Source: Massilia forsythiae (lineage in GTDB: Bacteria > Pseudomonadota > Gammaproteobacteria > Burkholderiales > Burkholderiaceae_D). Taken from it: DNA of 64,000 nt. Positions 30,190-39,298 of the stretch are shown here, in pieces. Numbering within the stretch: the stretch's first letter is position 1; each line of letters opens with the position of its first letter. The stretch lies in contig NZ_CP051685.1 of NCBI RefSeq assembly GCF_012849555.1, positions 3,348,001-3,412,000 on the forward strand, in the 5' to 3' direction. The notes under the pieces are model-generated. The model was not told where the DNA came from and searched no databases. It saw only the letters and a list, made by a program, of their open reading frames with translations. Made by a program: the position numbers and the translations under genes.

Positions 30190-30218
30190 AAAAAAAAACC
30201 GGCCCGAAGGCCGGTTTT
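30190..30218 (-). terminator. Intrinsic terminator of the Ala-rich lipoprotein gene
   Basis: On the minus strand ACCGGCC-TTCG-GGCCGGT is followed by nine T, just after the stop codon at 30235. It faces the bamC terminator. Confidence 0.88.
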
Positions 30219-30234
30219 AATGAAGCAATGCTGA

Positions 30235-30537
30235 TTACTTCGAAGCGGCCGGAGCAGCGGCAGCAGCAGCAGCGTCGGCAGCCGACGAAGCAGCCGAAGC
30301 GGCAGCCGAAGCAGCTGAAGCGGCAGCGTCAGCAGCAGCCGGGTTTGCCGGGGTTGCGGTTGCGTCGGCAGCCGGAACAGCCGGGGTCGCGGTTGCGTCA
30401 GCCGGGGTGGTGGTGGTGGTCGTGGTGGTTGCCGGTGCGGTTTCAGCGGCCGGGGTCACGGTGGTGGTTTCTTCTTTTTTGCTGCAGGCGGTCAGGGCAA
30501 CAGCCAGCAGGGAGACGATCAGCAGAGATTTTTTCAT
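30235..30537 (-). CDS. Small Ala/Thr-rich low-complexity lipoprotein
   Basis: A 100-residue predicted lipoprotein. The signal peptide MKKSLLIVSLLAVALTACSK ends in an LTAC lipobox with Cys18. After SKKEE the chain is nearly only Thr, Ala, Pro and Asp: a run of eight Thr, then PADATATPAVPAADATATPA repeats, then AADAAASAASAAASAASSAA. Similar short Ala-rich lipoproteins are common in Burkholderiales but have no assigned role. GAAAAACC precedes the ATG. The repeats at DNA level make length variation between strains likely. Confidence 0.8.
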   Translation of the reverse strand: MKKSLLIVSLLAVALTACSKKEETTTVTPAAETAPATTTTTTTTPADATATPAVPAADATATPANPAAADAAASAASAAASAASSAADAAAAAAAPAASK

Positions 30538-30582
30538 GGTTTTTCCTTAATTAATTCAAAAGAAGTGCATCTGTTGCGATGA

Positions 30583-30600
30583 ATAATTACCGGTAATTAT
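30583..30600. promoter_or_regulatory. 18-bp perfect palindrome upstream of the lipoprotein gene
   Basis: ATAATTACCGGTAATTAT reads the same on both strands and lies 46 bases before the lipoprotein start. It could be an operator; the regulator is unknown. Confidence 0.45.
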
Positions 30601-30998
30601 CGCTCGTCAGGAATTCTCGTAGCTTTCATAACTTTGGAAAAAGTGCCTACGGACAACGGGAACCTTCCTAACCCGATATTATAGCCAAATTTACTGAATC
30701 GCAACAGAAAACTCGTGTCAAGGTGTAACGATTAATCAGAAGACCAGCCGGCGATTTGTTACAAGATGTGACATAAGTGAAAACACTTATTAGACTCGTA
30801 TCAAAACCATCCTGGCGACAACTTTTCTCACGTTTTTCTTGATTTCGCGCAAGAAATTGCCAAAAATTGTGCTCTGACCCCGATTTGAAAAACCCAGTGG
30901 GTGGATAGGTTTCCCGTCCACGCTTCCGTAGCAAATTTGCGACGCCTGGATGCGACTAGGGGCTGGATGCGTGGACGGCATAGCCGCCCACCCTGCGC
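30601..30998. other. Gene-free AT-rich stretch with repeat fragments
   Basis: About 400 bp with lower GC than its surroundings and no credible reading frame. It holds two pieces of the GTGGAC-type repeat, GTGGATAGGTTTCCCGTCCACG (30901-30922) and GCGTGGACGGCATAGCCGCCCACC (30969-30992). Promoter elements of the lipoprotein gene may lie in its left part. Nothing else is recognised. Confidence 0.6.
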
Positions 30999-31517
30999 CT
31001 AAAGGCCGGTAACGGTCGGCGGCAAGGCGGAGCGCGATGCTTCCCAGATGGCGGCAAAACGTGTACGCGGCAAGTCGCTCTCGCCAGGCGCATCGAAAGC
31101 CAGCACGCCGCGCGGGTGAGCAGCATGGAAGCGCCGCACCACATGCAGGTTGTCGGCGATGGCGAAGGAATCGGCCAGCTGGCGCAGGTCGCGCGGGGTC
31201 TGGCGGCAGGCGGACAGGTGGTCGTAGTCGCGCAGCAGGCGCAGGAAGCGCGGCGCGTGGCGCTCCAGGTGCGCCGTCGAATGCAGCGCCAGGCGCAGCA
31301 CGCTGCCGCCGTGCAGGAAGCGGCGCAGCAAGGCATCGGTTGCGCTGCTTCCCAGCTCGAACAGGGCGAAGTCCGGGTCGAACAGGTCGAGCGTGGCATG
31401 GGCGCGCTCCAGCAACGCGCGCAGCGCCTGCTGGAACCGGGCGCGGCTGTCGAAGTGGACGATGCCTTCCATGCCCGCCATCTTCGCCGTGCCGGCTGGT
31501 TCGCCCGGGTCCGTCAT
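30999..31517 (-). CDS. Uncharacterised protein paired with roxA
   Basis: A 172-residue soluble protein. The central part HFDSRARFQQALRALLERAH and ATLDLFDPDFALFELGSSAT, with SVLRLALHSTAHLERHAPRF, has alternating helix/strand character and a DPDFALFELG motif. Similar proteins occur next to, or fused with, acetyltransferase domains in betaproteobacteria (DUF7931-like, from memory). It is the second gene after roxA with a 34-bp gap and the same strand, so it is likely cotranscribed. No catalytic motif is recognised. Confidence 0.75.
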   Translation of the reverse strand: MTDPGEPAGTAKMAGMEGIVHFDSRARFQQALRALLERAHATLDLFDPDFALFELGSSATDALLRRFLHGGSVLRLALHSTAHLERHAPRFLRLLRDYDHLSACRQTPRDLRQLADSFAIADNLHVVRRFHAAHPRGVLAFDAPGESDLPRTRFAAIWEASRSALPPTVTGL

Positions 31518-31551
31518 CGCGCCTCCCTGCCTTTTGCTTTTCGTATGCGGC

Positions 31552-32673
31552 TTACGCCAGTTCCAGCCAGCCGTCCTGGTACCAGGTATACAGCGCTTCC
31601 AGCACGTCGTCCGACGCCTTGTCGAGCAGGGCGCCTTCCAGGCCGCGCCCGTTGGCCAGCGCGTCCAGCACCGGCTTGTCGGCGCGCCCGACGGCGAACG
31701 ATTCGCCGTTGATGAACACGTGCTTGCCGCGGTACAGCATCAGCGTCTTGGGCGACAGCGCCAGGCCGCGCCTGGCCGCCTGTTCCATGAAGCGCCCGAC
31801 CGGCAGCGGTTTCGCCACCGGCGTGAAGAACACGTTGTGCTTCGGCTCGGACAGGTGTTCCCCCAGGAAGATGGTGACGTCTTCCTCGTCCCAGCGCACC
31901 TTGTTCAGCTCTTCGGTGACGGTGGTCAGCATCTCGCGCGGGATCTCGGCCGGGTTTTTCGCCGGCTGCAGGCCGGGGTCGGCATAGCGGCCGGGCAGGT
32001 CGATCGAATCGGCCATGAACTGCAGGAAGGCTTCGCCCAGTTCCTGGAACGAGGGCGAGCGGAAGCCGATCGAGTAGGTCATGCATTCGCCCTCGGCCAC
32101 GCCGTCGTGCGCGTAGTGCGGCGGCAGGTACAGCATGTCGCCCGGCTCCAGCACGAATTCCTGTTCCGGCTCGAAATTGGCCAGGATCTTCAGCGGCAAG
32201 CCCTCGACCAGGCTCAGGTCCTGCTGCGCGCCGATGCGCCAGCGGCGCTTGCCGTGCGCCTGCAGCAGGAACACGTCGTAGGAATCGAAGTGCGGGCCGA
32301 CGCCGCCGCCGTCGGTGGCGTAGCTGACCATCAAATCGTCCAGGCGCGCATCCGGCGCGAAGCGGAACTGGCGCAGCAGCGCGTCGGCCTTCGGCTCGAC
32401 CAGGTTGACGCCTTGTACCAGCATGGTCCATTCGCGCTGGTTGCGCGGCGGCAGTTCGGCCAGCGGGCCGTGCTGCATGTCCCATTGGCCGTCGGCCAGC
32501 GTGATCAGGCGCGACTCGACGTGGTTCTGGCGCGCCAGTTCGGCCAGCTTCTCGAACTTCAGCAGCGGCTTGAAATCGGGGATCGCCTGACGGATCAGGA
32601 GGGGTTTCTTGTGCCAGTAATCGCGAAGGAACTGGGCGGGAGTGAGGTTCCCGAGGAGCGGTAATTTTTGCAT
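31552..32673 (-). CDS. roxA: JmjC/cupin 2-oxoglutarate oxygenase, ribosomal protein hydroxylase
   Basis: A 373-residue protein of the YcfD/RoxA family, Fe(II)/2-oxoglutarate oxygenases that hydroxylate an arginine of ribosomal protein uL16 in E. coli. Iron ligands are seen in VGPHFDSYDVFLLQ (HxD) and in PPHYAHDGVAEG (distal His); KRRWRIG supplies the co-substrate-binding basic residue. The N-terminus LTPAQFLRDYWHKKPLLIRQ is diagnostic of this family. The C-terminal winged-helix-like domain is present (ALYTWYQDGWLEL). The gene is divergent from slyD. Confidence 0.92.
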   Translation of the reverse strand: MQKLPLLGNLTPAQFLRDYWHKKPLLIRQAIPDFKPLLKFEKLAELARQNHVESRLITLADGQWDMQHGPLAELPPRNQREWTMLVQGVNLVEPKADALLRQFRFAPDARLDDLMVSYATDGGGVGPHFDSYDVFLLQAHGKRRWRIGAQQDLSLVEGLPLKILANFEPEQEFVLEPGDMLYLPPHYAHDGVAEGECMTYSIGFRSPSFQELGEAFLQFMADSIDLPGRYADPGLQPAKNPAEIPREMLTTVTEELNKVRWDEEDVTIFLGEHLSEPKHNVFFTPVAKPLPVGRFMEQAARRGLALSPKTLMLYRGKHVFINGESFAVGRADKPVLDALANGRGLEGALLDKASDDVLEALYTWYQDGWLELA

Positions 32674-32719
32674 GCGCCATTATACCTACGCCCGCGCCGG
32701 GGAAAAATGGTAGTAAGGT

Positions 32720-32725
32720 TATAAT
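32720..32725 (+). promoter_or_regulatory. -10 element upstream of slyD
   Basis: TATAAT lies 28 bases before the slyD ATG, in the 80-bp gap between the divergent roxA and slyD genes. No convincing -35 is seen. Confidence 0.4.
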
Positions 32726-32753
32726 CGAGACCTTATCCAGGAAAGGAAACGCA

Positions 32754-33308
32754 ATGAAGATTGCCCAGAACACGGTCGTTTCGGTCAAGTACAAACTGTC
32801 CGATGCCCAGAACAACCTGATCGAAGACGGCGCCCAGCCGATGGTGTACCTGCACGGCGGCTACGAGAACACGCTGCCGAAGATCGAAGAGGAACTGGAC
32901 GGCAAGGACGTCGGCTACAGCTCGACCATCCAGATCGAGCCGGAAGACGCGTTCGGCGACTACGATCCGGCCCTGCTGAAAGTCGAAGAGCGCAACCGCC
33001 TGCCGGAGCCGCTCGAAGTCGGCATGCAGTTCGAAGGCGTGGCCGACGGCGGCGACGACGAGCCGACCATCTTCACCGTCACCGAAGTCGCCGACGACAA
33101 GGTCGTGCTGGACGGCAACCACCCGCTGGCCGGCATGGCGCTGCGCTTCGAGCTGGAAGTGCTCGACGTGCGCGCGGCCACCGAGGAAGAAATCGCCCAC
33201 GGCCACGTGCACGGCGCGCATGGCCACCACCATGGCGACGATCACGGCCATCCGGAAATCGAGGACAACGAGCCGGGCGACCATTTCCGTAGCCAGCCGT
33301 TGCAGTGA
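32754..33308 (+). CDS. slyD: FKBP-type peptidyl-prolyl isomerase SlyD
   Basis: A 184-residue SlyD: a FKBP fold (MKIAQNTVVSVKYKLSDAQN, VYLHGGYENTLPKIEEELDG) with the inserted IF chaperone domain (about residues 65-130, including EDAFGDYDPALLKVEERNRL), then DGNHPLAGMALRFELEVLDV and a histidine-rich metal-binding tail (HGHVHGAHGHHHGDDHGH). In E. coli SlyD folds proteins and delivers nickel to hydrogenase; the His tail supports metal binding here. AGGAAAGGAAAC lies before the ATG. Confidence 0.95.
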   Translation: MKIAQNTVVSVKYKLSDAQNNLIEDGAQPMVYLHGGYENTLPKIEEELDGKDVGYSSTIQIEPEDAFGDYDPALLKVEERNRLPEPLEVGMQFEGVADGGDDEPTIFTVTEVADDKVVLDGNHPLAGMALRFELEVLDVRAATEEEIAHGHVHGAHGHHHGDDHGHPEIEDNEPGDHFRSQPLQ

Positions 33309-33377
33309 TGTGCGAAGGGGCGCTGTTCTAGCCGAAGCGCCCGTACCGTAAGTGCCGGCACCGTGAAGCGCCGGCAG

Positions 33378-33503
33378 CGTCGTCCCCGCGCAGGCGGGGA
33401 CCCATACATCGCCAGCAACAGCGCCTGCTCGGAAGCATCGCGGTACAGCCAGCAAAGCAAATTCTGATGCTCGGCATGGGCCCCCGCCTTCGCGGGGGCG
33501 ACG
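33378..33503. repeat. REP-like inverted pair, copy 6
   Basis: Left arm at 33378 with stem GTCCCCGC/GCGGGGAC; right arm at 33476-33503 with stem GCCCCCGC/GCGGGGGC and a shortened loop. It lies between the convergent slyD and phosphoesterase-like genes and ends a few bases before the latter's stop codon. Confidence 0.9.
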
Positions 33504-33507
33504 GCGC

Positions 33508-34566
33508 TCACTTCTCCGGCACCGCCAGCGCAAACAGGGTCTTCCCCGCCGGATCCACATCCACCTCCAGTTCCCCCGGCCCGGTCGACAAGTGCCCGAC
33601 GTTGTCGCGCCATTCGATCGCCGGATGCGCGCCTTTTTCCAGGCGGTTGGCATCCACCATCAGCACCTTGCCCGGGAATTTCTGCGCCAGCGACAGCACC
33701 AGGCGCCGCGTCTCGGCAAAGCCGTCGTGGCCGGGCGGCACCGCGCGCCGCAGCAGCGCGCGCAGGCCGGTCGGCTGCGACAGCGCCTTCAGGTCGCCTT
33801 CCGAGAACAGCACCACCGCTTCCAGCTTGTCGCGCCGCGCGATGGCGAACAGGCGGTTGAGCCAGAAGCGGTTGGCTACCAGCCGGTCTTCGTATTCGCT
33901 GTTGCGCCCGGCATCGGTGAGATAGTGGTTGTTGTTGGCCGGCAGGTTAACGGTGGCGTACAGCACCTTGCCCACCGACCAGTGGGCATTTTCCGCATAG
34001 CTGCGAAAGCGCGGGCTCATCGACTGGCGCGTCAGCGCCAGCTTGTGCGTGCCCAGCGTCGACGCTTCCGGGAAGAACAGTTCGCGCACCCGGTTCAGGC
34101 GCTCGATCGCATTCGTGCGGCCGGCCGTGTTGCGGCACTCGGTCCAGTCGCTGCCGGCCGGCAGCACCACCATCGGCTTGGGCGCTTCCTCGATCAGGTT
34201 GCGGCGGCGCTGGTACAGCTTGTCGCTGCAGGCTTCGCCGGCGCCCTTGATGCCGGCCACCACCACGAACGCGGTCGGCTTGTCGTCGCTGGCGGCGATC
34301 GATTGCTTCAGGCGCGCCTCGTCGCCGTCGACGAAGCTGTGGCCGATGACGGCGAAGCGGTAGCCACCGTCGCGCGCTTCCTTCTCGCGTGCCTCCTTTT
34401 CGCGGACTTCCTTTTCCTTTGCCGCTTCCCTGGCGTTGCGCTTGGCGGGTGCGCCGGCGGCAATGCCGCAGGCGGCCAGCAGGGCGCTGCCCAGCAGGAC
34501 GGCGCCCAGCAGCGTGCGCCGCCGGGATTGCAGGATGGCGCCGGAACGGACCCGCGGCATCGGCAT
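33508..34566 (-). CDS. Calcineurin-like phosphoesterase-family lipoprotein, degenerate metal motifs
   Basis: A 352-residue protein with an N-terminal export signal ending in a lipobox (LLGSALLAACG), then a charged Lys/Glu repeat (KEKEVREKEAREKEARDGG). The body aligns in layout with a metallophosphoesterase branch that normally has DNEWTDC; here the corresponding segment is LPAGSDWTECRNTAGRTNAI, followed by RLNRVRELFFPEASTLG, SYAENAHWSVGKVLYATVNL and PANNNHY. The usual D-x-H / GD / GN(H/E) ligands appear partly altered, so activity is uncertain. Its ATG overlaps the mutS stop by one base (TGATG), so it is expressed as the distal gene of a mutS operon. Confidence 0.75.
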   Translation of the reverse strand: MPMPRVRSGAILQSRRRTLLGAVLLGSALLAACGIAAGAPAKRNAREAAKEKEVREKEAREKEARDGGYRFAVIGHSFVDGDEARLKQSIAASDDKPTAFVVVAGIKGAGEACSDKLYQRRRNLIEEAPKPMVVLPAGSDWTECRNTAGRTNAIERLNRVRELFFPEASTLGTHKLALTRQSMSPRFRSYAENAHWSVGKVLYATVNLPANNNHYLTDAGRNSEYEDRLVANRFWLNRLFAIARRDKLEAVVLFSEGDLKALSQPTGLRALLRRAVPPGHDGFAETRRLVLSLAQKFPGKVLMVDANRLEKGAHPAIEWRDNVGHLSTGPGELEVDVDPAGKTLFALAVPEK

Positions 34567-37319
34567 CAGGCGGCGGACGCCGCCAGGCGCTTCAACTCGT
34601 ACAGCCGTTCCAGCGCCTCGCGCGGGGTCAGCGCGTCGGGATCGATGCCGTCAAGCAGCTGCAGTGCAGGCGAGGGCGCGGCGGCAGGCACGGGCGCGGT
34701 GGCCGGAACCACCGTCGCCGCCGTGGGTGCGGGCGCTGTCTCGTCCGCAGCGCCGTCGTCTCCGGCGGCGCTGGACTCGGCGCGCGCATCGGTTTCCGGC
34801 TCGGCGGGCGCTGGCGCCGCGAACAAGTCGAGCTGCGGCGTGGCGCCCAGCGCCTGCGATTCCAGCCGCGCCAGGTGGCGCCGCGCGGCGCGGATCACGC
34901 CCGGCGGCACGCCGGCCAGCTGCGCCACCTGCAAGCCGTAGCTCTGCGAGGCCGGGCCTTCCTGCACCGCGTGCAGGAACACGATGTTGTCCTTGTGCTC
35001 GACCGCCGACAGGTGCACGTTGACCGCGCTGGCGTGGGTCTCGGGCAGCTGGGTCAGCTCGAAGTAGTGGGTCGCGAACAAGGTAAAGCTGCGGCTGGTG
35101 TCGATCAGGTGGCGCGCGATCGCCCAGGCCAGCGCCAGGCCGTCGAAGGTCGAGGTGCCGCGCCCGACCTCGTCCATCAGCACCAGCGACTGCGCGGTGG
35201 CGCCGTTGAGGATGGCGGCCGATTCGGTCATCTCGACCATGAAGGTGGAGCGGCCGTTGGCCAGGTCGTCCGAGGCGCCGATGCGGGTGAAGATGCGGTC
35301 GATCGGCCCGATGCTGGCGCTGGCGGCCGGCACGTAGCTGCCGACGTAGGCCAGCAGCGTGATCAGGGCCACCTGGCGCATGAAGGTCGACTTGCCGCCC
35401 ATGTTCGGCCCGGTGATCAAGAGCAGGCGGCGCTCGTCGGACAGGCGGCAATCGTTGGCGATGAAGCGTTCGATCTGGTTTTCCACCACCGGATGACGGC
35501 CCTCGACGATGCTCAGGCAGGGTGCGTCGACCAGCTGCGGTGCGCACCAGTTGTTGCGCAGGGCATGCGCGGCCAGCGCCACCAGCGCATCGGCCTGCGC
35601 GATGCCGGAGGCGATGCGCTGCAGGCAGACGATGTGCGGCGCCAGCTCGGCCAGCAGCAGGTCGTACAGCAGCTTTTCGCGCGCCAGCGCGCGGTCCTGC
35701 GCCGACAGCGCCTTGTCCTCGAAGGCCTTCAGTTCCGGCGTGATGTAGCGCTCGCAGTTCTTGAGCGTCTGGCGGCGGCGGTAATCGTCCGGCACCTTGT
35801 CGGCCTGGCCGTTGGTGACCTCGATATAGAAGCCGTGCACGCGGTTGTACTCGACGCGCAAATTGGCGATGCCGGTACGCGCGCGCTCGCGCGCCTCCAG
35901 CTCGACCAGGAACTGGCCGGCGTTCTCGGACAGCGCGCGCAGCTCGTCCAGCTCGGCGTCGAAGCCGCGCGCGAACACGCCGCCGTCGCGCACCATGGCG
36001 GCCGGCTCCTCGGCGATGGCGCGCACCAGCAGGGCGACGCATTCCTGCGGCTCGGCGATGGCTTCGTGAAGCTCGCGCAGCAGGGTCGAGTCGCCTGGGA
36101 TGAAGCAGCGCGCCAGCCCCTCGCGCAGCGCCGGCAATTGCGTCAGGCCGTCGCGCAGGCACGAGAGGTCGCGCGGGCGCGCCGACAGCAGCGCGATGCG
36201 GGTGGTGATGCGCTCGATGTCCGGTACCCGCGCCAGCGTGGCGGACAGGTCGCCCGTGGCTTCGCGCTGGATCAGCGCCGCAATCGCCTCATGGCGCGCG
36301 CGCGCCACCGACTGGTCGCGGCGCGCATGGTGGATCCAGTGGCGCAGCAGGCGCGACCCCATCGCGGTGCGGCAGCCGTCCAGCAGGGAAAACAGCGTCG
36401 GCGATTCGTGCCCGCGGATGGTTTCGGTCAATTCCAGGTTGCGGCGCGTGGCGGCGTCCAGGCCGATGAATTCGCTCTCCGACTCCAGCGCCACGTTCTT
36501 GACGTGCTGCAGGCCCTTGCCCTGGGTCGACTGGGCATAGCGCAGCAGCGCGCCGGCCGCGCCGAAGGCGGCGCCCAGGCCATCCACGCCGAAGCCGGAC
36601 AGCGTCGCCACGCCGAGCTGGTCGAGCAGCGACTTGTGGCCGGCGACCACGTCGAAATGCCATTCCGGCACGCGCTGGGTATGGCCGAACGACGGCTCGT
36701 CCGCCATGTCCAGGCTGTCCGCGCGCAGCACCTCGGCCGGCGCGATGCGTTCCAGCTCCTGCACCAGGCGCACGGCGGCCAGGCGAGCATCGCCGGCGAA
36801 CTCCATCAGCTTCAGCTTGCCGCTGGCCAGCGACAGCCAGGCCAGGCCGGTGGTGACCGTCTTGCGCTGCACGACCGTGCACAGCGCCAGCAGCGGGCGC
36901 TCGGCCTTTTCCGGCAGCAGGTCGGCATCGGTCAGCGTGCCCGGCGTGACCACGCGCACCACCTTGCGCTCGACCGGTCCCTTGGCCAGCGCCGGGTCGC
37001 CGATCTGCTCGCAGATGGCGCACGATTCGCCCAATTTGACCAGCTTGGCAAGGTACGGGTCGAGCGAGTGGAAGGGCACGCCCGCCATCTTGATCGGATG
37101 GCCGCCCGCCGTGCCGCGCGCCGTGAGCGTGATGCCGAGGATGCGCGCCGCCTTTTCGGCGTCCTCGAAGAACAGCTCGTAGAAGTCGCCCATGCGGTAG
37201 AACACCAGCATGCTCGGGTAGTCGGCCTTGATGCGCAGGTATTGCTGCATCATCGGGGTGTGCTTTTCGGTCGCGAGGCTTTTGGCCGCGGCGGCATTGA
37301 TTTCGCGTGGGACGTTCAT
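34566..37319 (-). CDS. mutS: DNA mismatch repair protein MutS
   Basis: A 917-residue MutS that recognises mismatches. Mismatch-binding Phe and Glu are in [20 protein letters not shown]; the ATPase has the Walker [14 protein letters not shown], the [18 protein letters not shown] signature, the Walker [17 protein letters not shown] and the [13 protein letters not shown] loop. Between the ATPase and the C-terminal tetramer helix ([17 protein letters not shown]) there is an unusual linker of about 75 residues rich in Ala, Pro, Glu and Thr (from about 810 to 885), longer than in E. coli MutS. The start at 37319 is the first ATG before the conserved [14 protein letters not shown]. Confidence 0.97.
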   Translation of the reverse strand: MNVPREINAAAAKSLATEKHTPMMQQYLRIKADYPSMLVFYRMGDFYELFFEDAEKAARILGITLTARGTAGGHPIKMAGVPFHSLDPYLAKLVKLGESCAICEQIGDPALAKGPVERKVVRVVTPGTLTDADLLPEKAERPLLALCTVVQRKTVTTGLAWLSLASGKLKLMEFAGDARLAAVRLVQELERIAPAEVLRADSLDMADEPSFGHTQRVPEWHFDVVAGHKSLLDQLGVATLSGFGVDGLGAAFGAAGALLRYAQSTQGKGLQHVKNVALESESEFIGLDAATRRNLELTETIRGHESPTLFSLLDGCRTAMGSRLLRHWIHHARRDQSVARARHEAIAALIQREATGDLSATLARVPDIERITTRIALLSARPRDLSCLRDGLTQLPALREGLARCFIPGDSTLLRELHEAIAEPQECVALLVRAIAEEPAAMVRDGGVFARGFDAELDELRALSENAGQFLVELEARERARTGIANLRVEYNRVHGFYIEVTNGQADKVPDDYRRRQTLKNCERYITPELKAFEDKALSAQDRALAREKLLYDLLLAELAPHIVCLQRIASGIAQADALVALAAHALRNNWCAPQLVDAPCLSIVEGRHPVVENQIERFIANDCRLSDERRLLLITGPNMGGKSTFMRQVALITLLAYVGSYVPAASASIGPIDRIFTRIGASDDLANGRSTFMVEMTESAAILNGATAQSLVLMDEVGRGTSTFDGLALAWAIARHLIDTSRSFTLFATHYFELTQLPETHASAVNVHLSAVEHKDNIVFLHAVQEGPASQSYGLQVAQLAGVPPGVIRAARRHLARLESQALGATPQLDLFAAPAPAEPETDARAESSAAGDDGAADETAPAPTAATVVPATAPVPAAAPSPALQLLDGIDPDALTPREALERLYELKRLAASAA

Positions 37320-37465
37320 GGCAAGGTCGTGAAGGGGCCGGGCAGGCGCCGGTCCGGGGGTGCCATTTTACCGCGTTCGACCACGGCGGGGAGAGCGCGG
37401 CAGCGGCTTGCGCCGCGCCGCCATCGAAATGCGACGCCTGCCGGGCGGGCGGTGAGGCCGGCCGC

Positions 37466-38548
37466 TCAGCCGGGCTGGTTCAAGGCCGCAGACGCGGCGT
37501 CGTTGCGGCCGATGCGCTGGCTGTGCCGGCGCCATGCCGCCGCCAGCAGCCGGCGCGTCGGCTGTTCGAAACAATAGAACGATGCCACTCCCAAGCCGAC
37601 AGCCAGGCAGAACGCGGTCGAGGGATCGACCCCGTAGTTCAGCCAGGCCAGGTGGAACGGTTGCTGCCACAGGTACAGCGAGAACGAGCAGGTACCCAGC
37701 CAGCGCAGCGCGCGCGTGGACAGGAGCGCGTGCAGCAGGGCGGGCGCGCGGTCCAGGTAATTGACCGTAAAGGCGAGGCAGAGCGGCGCCAGCGTCAGGT
37801 GCAGGCCGATGTCCCTGTACGTCGAGAAGCACAGCCAGGCCAGCGGCGCCAGCGCCAGCGGAATCCAGGCCGGCATCCGGTCGAACAGCCGTGGCTGCCA
37901 ATGGCGCAGGAAACAGACCGTCGCCGAGGCGAGGATGCCCAGCGCCGCCGCCTCGGTGCGGACGTCGCTCGGTGTCGCCCAGGCATGGCGATGGAAGAAG
38001 TAGTCATGGCTGACCAATAGCGCGACGAGGGTCGATGCGCCCAGTAGCGCGGCCGTCAGCCAGGCCTTGCCGAGCCGGCGGCTGGCGCAGGCGATCATGG
38101 CCAGGAACACGTAGCTGTGTTCCTCGACATTCAGCGACCACAGGTGGCCGACCGGATAATCGGCGTCGAAGATGCTTTTCCAGGGTGGGTAATAGGTCCG
38201 TAGAAACGTCAGCGTCGATATCAGTTCGTAGATCGACGGTACGTAGCGAGGCCTCTGGAAGCAGGCCGTGTACACGGTTGCCGACAGCACGAACAGGACG
38301 AAGGTCGGTGCGATGCGGATGAAACGGCGCGCGAAAAAGGTGGGCAGGGCGGCCTGGCGGACGAACAGGATCCGGCACATCAGATAGCCGGACAGGGCGA
38401 AGAACAGCTGGACGCCGAAGATGCCGATCCACCAGTTCTGGCGGGTGTGATGGAAGTGCGCGAACAGGACGGCCGCGATCGCCAGGCCGCGCCAGCCGTC
38501 CAAGTAAGGAATATGCCGTGGAGTCGTTTGCATGATGTTGCCGGTCAA
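37466..38548 (-). CDS. Acyltransferase-3 family membrane protein (OafA type)
   Basis: A 360-residue protein with about ten hydrophobic segments. It starts with the family signature HIPYLDGWRGLAIAAVLFAH, the FGVQLFFALSGYLMCRILF region, RRFIRIAPTFVLFV and WSLNVEEHSYVFLAM, and ends CFEQPTRRLLA. Such proteins acetylate or acylate cell-surface polysaccharide, O antigen or other glycans from the cytoplasmic side. The substrate is unknown. Start 38548 or Met6 at 38533. It is divergent from the second acyltransferase across a 750-bp gap. Confidence 0.9.
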   Translation of the reverse strand: MTGNIMQTTPRHIPYLDGWRGLAIAAVLFAHFHHTRQNWWIGIFGVQLFFALSGYLMCRILFVRQAALPTFFARRFIRIAPTFVLFVLSATVYTACFQRPRYVPSIYELISTLTFLRTYYPPWKSIFDADYPVGHLWSLNVEEHSYVFLAMIACASRRLGKAWLTAALLGASTLVALLVSHDYFFHRHAWATPSDVRTEAAALGILASATVCFLRHWQPRLFDRMPAWIPLALAPLAWLCFSTYRDIGLHLTLAPLCLAFTVNYLDRAPALLHALLSTRALRWLGTCSFSLYLWQQPFHLAWLNYGVDPSTAFCLAVGLGVASFYCFEQPTRRLLAAAWRRHSQRIGRNDAASAALNQPG

Positions 38549-39298
38549 TTCAAACCGGCAACATTAGTACGTGCTCACCATCCATCCACCTGATCCATGG
38601 GTTAGTAGGCAATGGCCATAGTGAATTGTAGTGATTAAAAATTTGGCAAAACAAAGTAAACCGATAAAATCGGATGCGTAGGCAGCGATCGAAAACTGCG
38701 TGATTTATGCATCTGCAAGGTGGATGGCTCGTCGTTCGATGCCAAGATTTTTCGTCCCTGGCGCAAAGTGCATGGCAACAAGGACAAAAAAACAACGTCA
38801 TGCATGCGCCGGCAAGATGTCGACTCGCGTCTCGTCGGTGTCGCCGGGGCGGGACGGGGTAGCCGCATGCGAACCATCCGGCGCCGGCATGCGGCGCCTG
38901 CAGGGCGCCGTCAGCACCCGCATGGCCGTGGCCAGGTCGACCGCATTGGAAGTCCAGCGCCTGCGCCGCCGCCGCCATGCCCCGCGCCCGCAAAGCGTCG
39001 TGAATGTTTTCTTCCGTAACGCAGTCGATGCGGCGCTCGATGCGGCGCGCGCCCAGCGCATGCCTGGATGGACCCTGATCGTCGATGTGCAAGTACGTCA
39101 TACCACCTCCTTGTCGTGTCAGGAAATGGTCGCGTACTTATGTTTTTGGCATTTACTGAATGTCAAGAAAACGGGCGACACGCGGCAATGCTGGAGAACA
39201 TCCGAACACACGTAACTGCCGTCCACAGGCGGTCGGCGCCTGGCCAGCGACGCCCGCAATGGGGCCGCTACAATGCGCGCTTTCCTTCCCCGTTCACC
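38549..39298. other. 750-bp gap between divergent acyltransferase genes, with a possible broken small gene
   Basis: The stretch near 38560-38710 is AT-richer than the surrounding genes and shows no gene. The right part contains a minus-strand start with a strong ribosome-binding site (see the following entry). The last 190 bases before the plus-strand acyltransferase presumably hold its promoter. No repeat of the families seen elsewhere is present. Confidence 0.5.
38808..39101 (-). pseudogene. Possible small gene of unknown function, apparently frameshifted
   Basis: An ideal AAGGAGG lies four bases before the ATG at 39101 on the minus strand. The frame reads MTYLHIDDQGPSRHALGARR, then CVTEENIHDALRARGMAAAA and QALDFQ, plausible for a real protein. 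Beyond about codon 52 this frame becomes unlike protein, while the neighbouring frame reads NAVDLATAMRVLTAPCRRRM and stops at ILPAHA near 38808, giving about 98 residues in total. I read this as a single-base frameshift in a small gene, or a sequencing error. No family is recognised. Confidence 0.35.
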
